Shown in pieces: positions 23,973-27,842 of a stretch of 27,842 nucleotides of DNA. A program made the translations under genes and the position numbers. The stretch is from positions 1-27,842 of the forward strand of contig JAEDIL010000012.1 in assembly GCA_016292455.1 (NCBI GenBank), read 5' to 3'. The stretch is from Clostridiaceae bacterium (GTDB taxonomy: Bacteria; Bacillota; Clostridia; Oscillospirales; Acutalibacteraceae). Below the pieces are notes generated by a model. It saw only the letters and a list, made by a program, of their open reading frames with translations. It did not search any database and was not told where the DNA came from. Position 1 is the stretch's first letter; each line of letters begins with the position of its first letter.

Positions 23973-24038
23973 TAGACGTAAAACCTTCTTTGGACGAAAG
24001 CCAAAAGGAGAATAATTGTTTTCGGAGGTATATAACTT

Positions 24039-25313
24039 ATGGTAAGAGCAATTGTCGGCGCAAACTGGGGCGACGAGGGAAAGGGAAAAATTACCGACAT
24101 GTTTGCGGCTCAGTCCGACATGGTCATTCGTTTTCAGGGCGGAGCCAACGCCGGACATACTATAATCAACGATTATGGCAAGTTTGCGCTTCATCAGCTT
24201 CCCAGCGGCGTCTGCTTTCCGCATATCACGAATGTAATTGCGAACGGTGTTGCGCTTGATATTCCGAAGCTCATTAAGGAAATTCAGCACGTACTTGACG
24301 GCGGTGTGCCTGAAATCAACCTTAAAGTCAGCGAAAGATGCCAGATAATGATGCCGTATCACGTTCTGCTTGATACCTATGAAGAGGAAAGGCTTGCAGA
24401 CAGGGCTTTCGGTTCAACGAAGAGCGGTATTGCTCCTTTCTTCTCAGATAAATTTGCCAAGGTAGGTTTCCAGATCTGTGAGCTTTTTGACGAGGAACAT
24501 CTCAGAGAAAAGGTTACCCAGATTCTTTCAATCAAGAATCTTATGATAAAAGAAATCTATCATAAGCCGGAGCTTGATGTTGACGAGGTTCTCGCTCAGC
24601 TTGAACAGTACCGTGATATGATTGCTCCTTATGTCTGCGACACAGGAAAGCTCATTCGTGAAGCCGTCAAGAGCGGCAAAAAGATTCTCCTTGAAGGTCA
24701 GCTCGGCTCGCTCAAAGATCCTGATTTCGGAATCTATCCGATGGTCACATCTTCTTCAACTCTTGCCGGCTACGGCGCTGTCGGCGCAGGTATTCCACCT
24801 TATGAAATCAAAGATGTTACGGTAATTACAAAAGCATATTCAAGTGCTGTCGGCGCAGGCGAGTTTGTCAGCGAAATTTTCGGTGACGAGGCTCAGGAAA
24901 TGCGGCTTCACGGCGGCGATGCAGGCGAGTTCGGCGCAACAACCGGCAGACCGCGCAGAATGGGCTGGTTTGACTGCGTTGCAACCCGTTACGGCTGTGC
25001 TGTCCAGGGTGCAACCGAGGTTGTCCTCACTGCTCTTGACTGCCTTTCATATCTTGAAAAAATAAGCCTTTGCGTCGGCTATGAAATTGACGGAGAGGTT
25101 ACCCGGGATTTCCCCGTAACTCCGCTGCTTAAACGCGCAAAGCCCGTTCTTGTTACTCTTGACGGCTGGAACTGCGACATCAGAGGTATCCGCGATTTTT
25201 CAAAGCTTCCGAAAGAGGCACGCGAATATGTTGAATTCATTGAAAAGGAAATCGGTGTAAAGATTTCGTACGTTTCCAACGGTCCTAAGAGAGAAGAAAT
25301 TATCAGAAGATAA
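24039..25313 (+). CDS. purA: Adenylosuccinate synthetase
   Basis: A 424-residue GTP-dependent enzyme that joins IMP and aspartate to form adenylosuccinate, the first step to AMP. The N-terminal GANWGDEGKGK (7-17) is the P-loop with catalytic D12, and QGGANAGHTI carries the catalytic His. GSTKSGIAPFF, MVTSSSTLAGYGAVGAG and TTGRPRRMGWFDCVATRYG cover the IMP and aspartate sites. Several blocks differ from common bacterial PurA (ANWGD for QWGD; SGIAPFFSDK for KGIGPAYxDK), so it belongs to a somewhat divergent branch, but no key residue appears lost. GGAGG lies 10 bases before the ATG. It leads an operon with two GMP synthase genes. Confidence 0.96.
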   Translation: MVRAIVGANWGDEGKGKITDMFAAQSDMVIRFQGGANAGHTIINDYGKFALHQLPSGVCFPHITNVIANGVALDIPKLIKEIQHVLDGGVPEINLKVSERCQIMMPYHVLLDTYEEERLADRAFGSTKSGIAPFFSDKFAKVGFQICELFDEEHLREKVTQILSIKNLMIKEIYHKPELDVDEVLAQLEQYRDMIAPYVCDTGKLIREAVKSGKKILLEGQLGSLKDPDFGIYPMVTSSSTLAGYGAVGAGIPPYEIKDVTVITKAYSSAVGAGEFVSEIFGDEAQEMRLHGGDAGEFGATTGRPRRMGWFDCVATRYGCAVQGATEVVLTALDCLSYLEKISLCVGYEIDGEVTRDFPVTPLLKRAKPVLVTLDGWNCDIRGIRDFSKLPKEAREYVEFIEKEIGVKISYVSNGPKREEIIRR

Positions 25314-25334
25314 CACAACAGCGGGGGTCAGCAG

Positions 25335-26870
25335 ATGATAACGGAAAAAATACTTGTTCTGGACTTTGGCGGTCAGTATAATCAGCTCATTGCACGTCGT
25401 GTCAGAGATGAGAGCGTATATGCCGAGATTCTCCCTTATACTGCTCCGATTGAAAGAATAAAAGAGGGTAATTATAAAGGAATCATTTTTACCGGCGGAC
25501 CGAACAGCGTTTACGATGAGGAATCGCCGCATTACACGGCGGATATTCTCGAACTTGGCGTGCCGGTTCTCGGAATTTGCTACGGCTGTCAGCTAATTGC
25601 ATATATGAGGAACGGCGAGGTTGCAACCGCTCCCGTCAGCGAGTACGGGAAAATTGAGTTTGAAGTGCAAACCGACAGTCCTCTTTTCAAAGGCATTGAC
25701 AAAAACAGCATCGTATGGATGAGTCATACTGACTACATTTCAAAGGCGCCCGAAGGCTACCGTGTAACCGGAATAACAGCCGACTGCCCCTGTGCTTCAA
25801 TGGAAAACAACGAAAAAAAGATTTATGCCGTTCAATTCCATCCCGAAGTTACCCACTGCCAGTTCGGTCAGCAGATTCTTCACAATTTCCTCTACGAAAT
25901 CTGTGAGTGTAAGGGCGATTGGGTTATGGACAGCTTTATTGATACTACCGTTGCCGAACTGCGCGAGCAGATTGGAAATAAAAAGGTCATTCTCGGTCTT
26001 TCCGGCGGTGTTGATTCGGCCGTTACGGCCGCTCTTGTTTCAAAGGCTGTCGGAAAGCAGCTGACCTGCGTTTTCGTTGATCACGGACTAATGCGTCTGA
26101 ATGAAGGCGATGAAGTTGAGAATACTTTCGTAAAGCTTTTTGACATGAACTTTGTCAGAGTCAACTGCGGCGATGTTTTTCTTGAAAAACTCAAAGATGT
26201 TACAGACCCCGAAGAAAAGCGGAAGATTATCGGAACAGAATTTTACAGGGTTTTCTGGGATGAAGTCAAAAGAAACGCCGATGAGGGCTTTTTCGCGCAG
26301 GGTACTATTTATCCCGACTGTATTGAGTCCGGAAAAGGCGATGCCGACACAATAAAGACTCATCACAACAAAGTCAGGATGCCGGATGACGTCAGTTTTG
26401 AGGGAATCATTGAGCCGCTGAAAAGTCTTTTCAAGGATGAAGTCCGCAGAGTGGGCGAGATGCTCGGAATTCCGAGAGAGCTTGTATGGCGTCAGCCGTT
26501 CCCCGGACCCGGCCTCGGAGTCAGAATTATCGGAAGCATAACCCGTGAGAAAATTAGAATACTTCAGCAGGCTGATGCAATTTTTCGCGAGGAAATGGAA
26601 AAGGGCGGTTACGCTGAAAATCTTTCACAGTATTTTGCGGTTATTACCGACCTGAAAAGTGTTGGTGTAATGGGCGACCACAGAACGTATGAAAGACTTC
26701 TTGTTCTTCGTGCGGTAACAACGGATAATTTCATGACTGCCGATTGGGCACGTATTCCCTATGAGCTGCTTGCAAAAGCTTCAAGCAGAATAACCAATGA
26801 AGTCAGGGGAATCAACCGCGTGGCTTACGATATAACCAGTAAGCCCCCGGCGACAGTGGAATGGGAATGA
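25335..26870 (+). CDS. guaA: GMP synthase (glutamine-hydrolysing), full length
   Basis: A 511-residue two-domain enzyme that aminates XMP to GMP using glutamine and ATP. The class I glutaminase domain (about 5-195) has the triad Cys82 (GICYGCQ), His169 and Glu171 (FHPEV). The ATP-pyrophosphatase domain has the PP-loop SGGVDS (223-228), followed by FAQGTIYPD, THHNK (H343, H344), QPFPGPGLGVRIIG and the C-terminal dimerisation domain ending KPPATVEWE. Length and motifs are standard. The ATG at 25335 follows GCGGGGGTC and a 21-base gap after purA. A second, glutaminase-less homologue follows 22 bases later. Confidence 0.98.
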   Translation: MITEKILVLDFGGQYNQLIARRVRDESVYAEILPYTAPIERIKEGNYKGIIFTGGPNSVYDEESPHYTADILELGVPVLGICYGCQLIAYMRNGEVATAPVSEYGKIEFEVQTDSPLFKGIDKNSIVWMSHTDYISKAPEGYRVTGITADCPCASMENNEKKIYAVQFHPEVTHCQFGQQILHNFLYEICECKGDWVMDSFIDTTVAELREQIGNKKVILGLSGGVDSAVTAALVSKAVGKQLTCVFVDHGLMRLNEGDEVENTFVKLFDMNFVRVNCGDVFLEKLKDVTDPEEKRKIIGTEFYRVFWDEVKRNADEGFFAQGTIYPDCIESGKGDADTIKTHHNKVRMPDDVSFEGIIEPLKSLFKDEVRRVGEMLGIPRELVWRQPFPGPGLGVRIIGSITREKIRILQQADAIFREEMEKGGYAENLSQYFAVITDLKSVGVMGDHRTYERLLVLRAVTTDNFMTADWARIPYELLAKASSRITNEVRGINRVAYDITSKPPATVEWE

Positions 26871-26892
26871 AAAAGAATTGGAGGATATTATT

Positions 26893-27842
26893 ATGACCGG
26901 TAATGTACGTCCCGAGACAATGGAAAGAATTAAAACAAAAGAGCAGGCAGAAGCTTTTATCTCTGAGCAGGTTGAGGAGATAAGAACACAGGTCGGTGAT
27001 AAAAAGGTGCTTCTTGCGCTTTCCGGCGGTGTTGACTCATCGGTTGTTGCTGCGCTGCTTATTAAGGCAATCGGCAAGCAGCTTGTCTGCGTTCACGTAA
27101 ACCATGGACTTCTTCGCAAAGGAGAACCCGAACAGGTTATCAGAGTTTTCAAGGACGAAATGGATGCCAACCTGGTCTATGTTGACGCAGTTGACAGATT
27201 TCTTGACAAGCTTGCAGGTATTGATGACCCCGAAACAAAGAGAAAAATTATCGGCAAAGAGTTTATTGAAGTGTTCGTTGAAGAAGCAAGAAAGCTTGAC
27301 GGCGTTAATTTTCTTGCGCAGGGAACAATTTATCCCGATATTCTCGAAAGTGACGGAGTAAAAGCACATCATAATGTGGGCGGACTTCCGGAAGATCTTA
27401 ACTTTGAGCTCGTTGAACCCATAAAGCTTCTCTTTAAGGACGAAGTGAGGGTTGTTGGTAAAGCGCTTGGTTTACCCGAATCGATGGTTGAGCGTCAGCC
27501 TTTCCCCGGACCGGGGCTTGGCGTAAGATGCGTCGGTGCAATCACCAAAGATCGCCTTGAAGCTGTTCGTGAATCCGATGCGATTCTTCGCGAAGAGTTT
27601 GCAAAAGCAGGTTTCCAGGGTAAAGTCTGGCAGTATTTCACCGTTGTACCGGATTTCAAATCGACCGGTGTAAAAGACGGAAAACGTCTTTGGGACTGGC
27701 CTGTCATTCTTCGCGCCGTCAATACAGTTGATGCAATGTCGGCAACAGTTGAAGAAATTCCGTACTCTGTTCTTTTTAAAATCCGTGACAGAATTCTTGC
27801 AGAAGTCAAGGGCGTAAACCGGGTTCTTTATGATATTTCACC
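26893..27842 (+). CDS. GMP synthase-like ATP-pyrophosphatase without glutaminase domain, cut by window end
   Basis: An open frame of 316 codons that continues past the window; by comparison with guaA only about 8-10 codons are missing. It starts directly with the ATP-pyrophosphatase part: MTGNVRPETMERI, then SGGVDSS (PP-loop, 44-50), AQGTIYPDILES, AHHNV (H159, H160), QPFPGPGLGVR, and a dimerisation domain. The glutaminase domain is absent and is not a truncation, because GGAGG lies 8 bases before the ATG. Archaeal and some bacterial GMP synthases have this subunit form and use a separate glutaminase or ammonia. Relative to the upstream guaA, the C-terminal part is clearly different (VVPDFKSTGVKDGKRLWDWP; DAMSATVEEIP). 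It probably makes GMP, but another substrate is possible. Confidence 0.9.
   Translation, partial: MTGNVRPETMERIKTKEQAEAFISEQVEEIRTQVGDKKVLLALSGGVDSSVVAALLIKAIGKQLVCVHVNHGLLRKGEPEQVIRVFKDEMDANLVYVDAVDRFLDKLAGIDDPETKRKIIGKEFIEVFVEEARKLDGVNFLAQGTIYPDILESDGVKAHHNVGGLPEDLNFELVEPIKLLFKDEVRVVGKALGLPESMVERQPFPGPGLGVRCVGAITKDRLEAVRESDAILREEFAKAGFQGKVWQYFTVVPDFKSTGVKDGKRLWDWPVILRAVNTVDAMSATVEEIPYSVLFKIRDRILAEVKGVNRVLYDIS

Larger units (their letters stand above)
23732..24038 (+). other. Intergenic region with terminator and purA promoter
   Basis: A 307-base gap without a gene. It contains the operon terminator (23754-23811), then about 130 bases of AT-rich DNA in which I see nothing specific. The purA promoter (23944-23972) and a leader of about 60 bases follow. 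The leader has a weak TTTGG/CCAAA hairpin near 23987-24005 and the purA ribosome site GGAGG (24024-24028). No purine riboswitch fold or PurR-box pair was recognised. Confidence 0.7.

Noticed and set aside
23980..24010. Purine riboswitch or PurR-type control in the purA leader
   Set aside because: The leader is only about 60 nt, too short for the purine riboswitch fold plus expression platform, and only a weak 5-bp hairpin is present.
1..27842. Mobile elements, CRISPR arrays, tRNA or rRNA genes
   Set aside because: Looked for transposase or integrase motifs, regularly spaced repeats and cloverleaf or rRNA sequences; none was found.

Overview
The window looks like chromosomal DNA from an endospore-forming member of the Clostridia, probably near the Oscillospiraceae/Ruminococcaceae. 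This is inferred from gene content and order, not from a database search. A complete spoIIIA operon, a 492-codon spoIVA, a spoVAF/gerA-type gene and the Firmicute order nusB-xseA-xseB-ispA-dxs-tlyA-nadK all point that way. No rRNA, tRNA, CRISPR array, insertion sequence or prophage was seen. Almost every base lies in a plausible gene or a short regulatory gap.

Layout. (1) 62-2229: a YgjP-type metallopeptidase (minus) and a FAD-dependent oxidoreductase (plus), diverging from a gap with near-consensus sigma-A promoters in both directions. (2) 2390-7501: four plus-strand genes with a spore-envelope theme. They are a protein with a small beta-sandwich-like domain, a SpoIID-like protein with three peptidoglycan-binding repeats, a SpoVAF/GerA-family membrane protein, and the coat ATPase SpoIVA with a candidate sigma-E promoter. 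A strong hairpin terminator ends the block. (3) 7632-10556: a large minus-strand YfhO-family membrane protein. (4) 10686-15506: spoIIIAA to spoIIIAH, all eight intact, tightly packed or overlapping. They encode the mother-cell half of the SpoIIIA-SpoIIQ channel. (5) 15507-23731: a sigma-A promoter and a structured leader of about 200 nt, then nusB, a Kae1/TsaD paralogue, xseA, xseB, ispA, dxs, tlyA, nadK and a glycerophosphodiester phosphodiesterase, ending at a hairpin terminator. This operon joins rRNA antitermination and modification, exonuclease VII, isoprenoid precursor synthesis and NADP supply. (6) 23944 to the end: a near-consensus promoter driving purA, a full-length guaA, and a second GMP synthase-like gene that has only the ATP-pyrophosphatase part and runs off the window. 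Together these cover the IMP-to-AMP branch and the last step of the GMP branch.

Most of the window is conserved core and sporulation biology. Points worth a second look are the tandem, unequal GMP synthases; the cell-wall-type proteins without export signals beside spoVAF and spoIVA; a hairpin covering the spoVAF ribosome binding site; the structured nusB leader; and a short hairpin repeat just after the stop codon of both minus-strand genes. All functions are inferred from sequence motifs and gene order read by eye.
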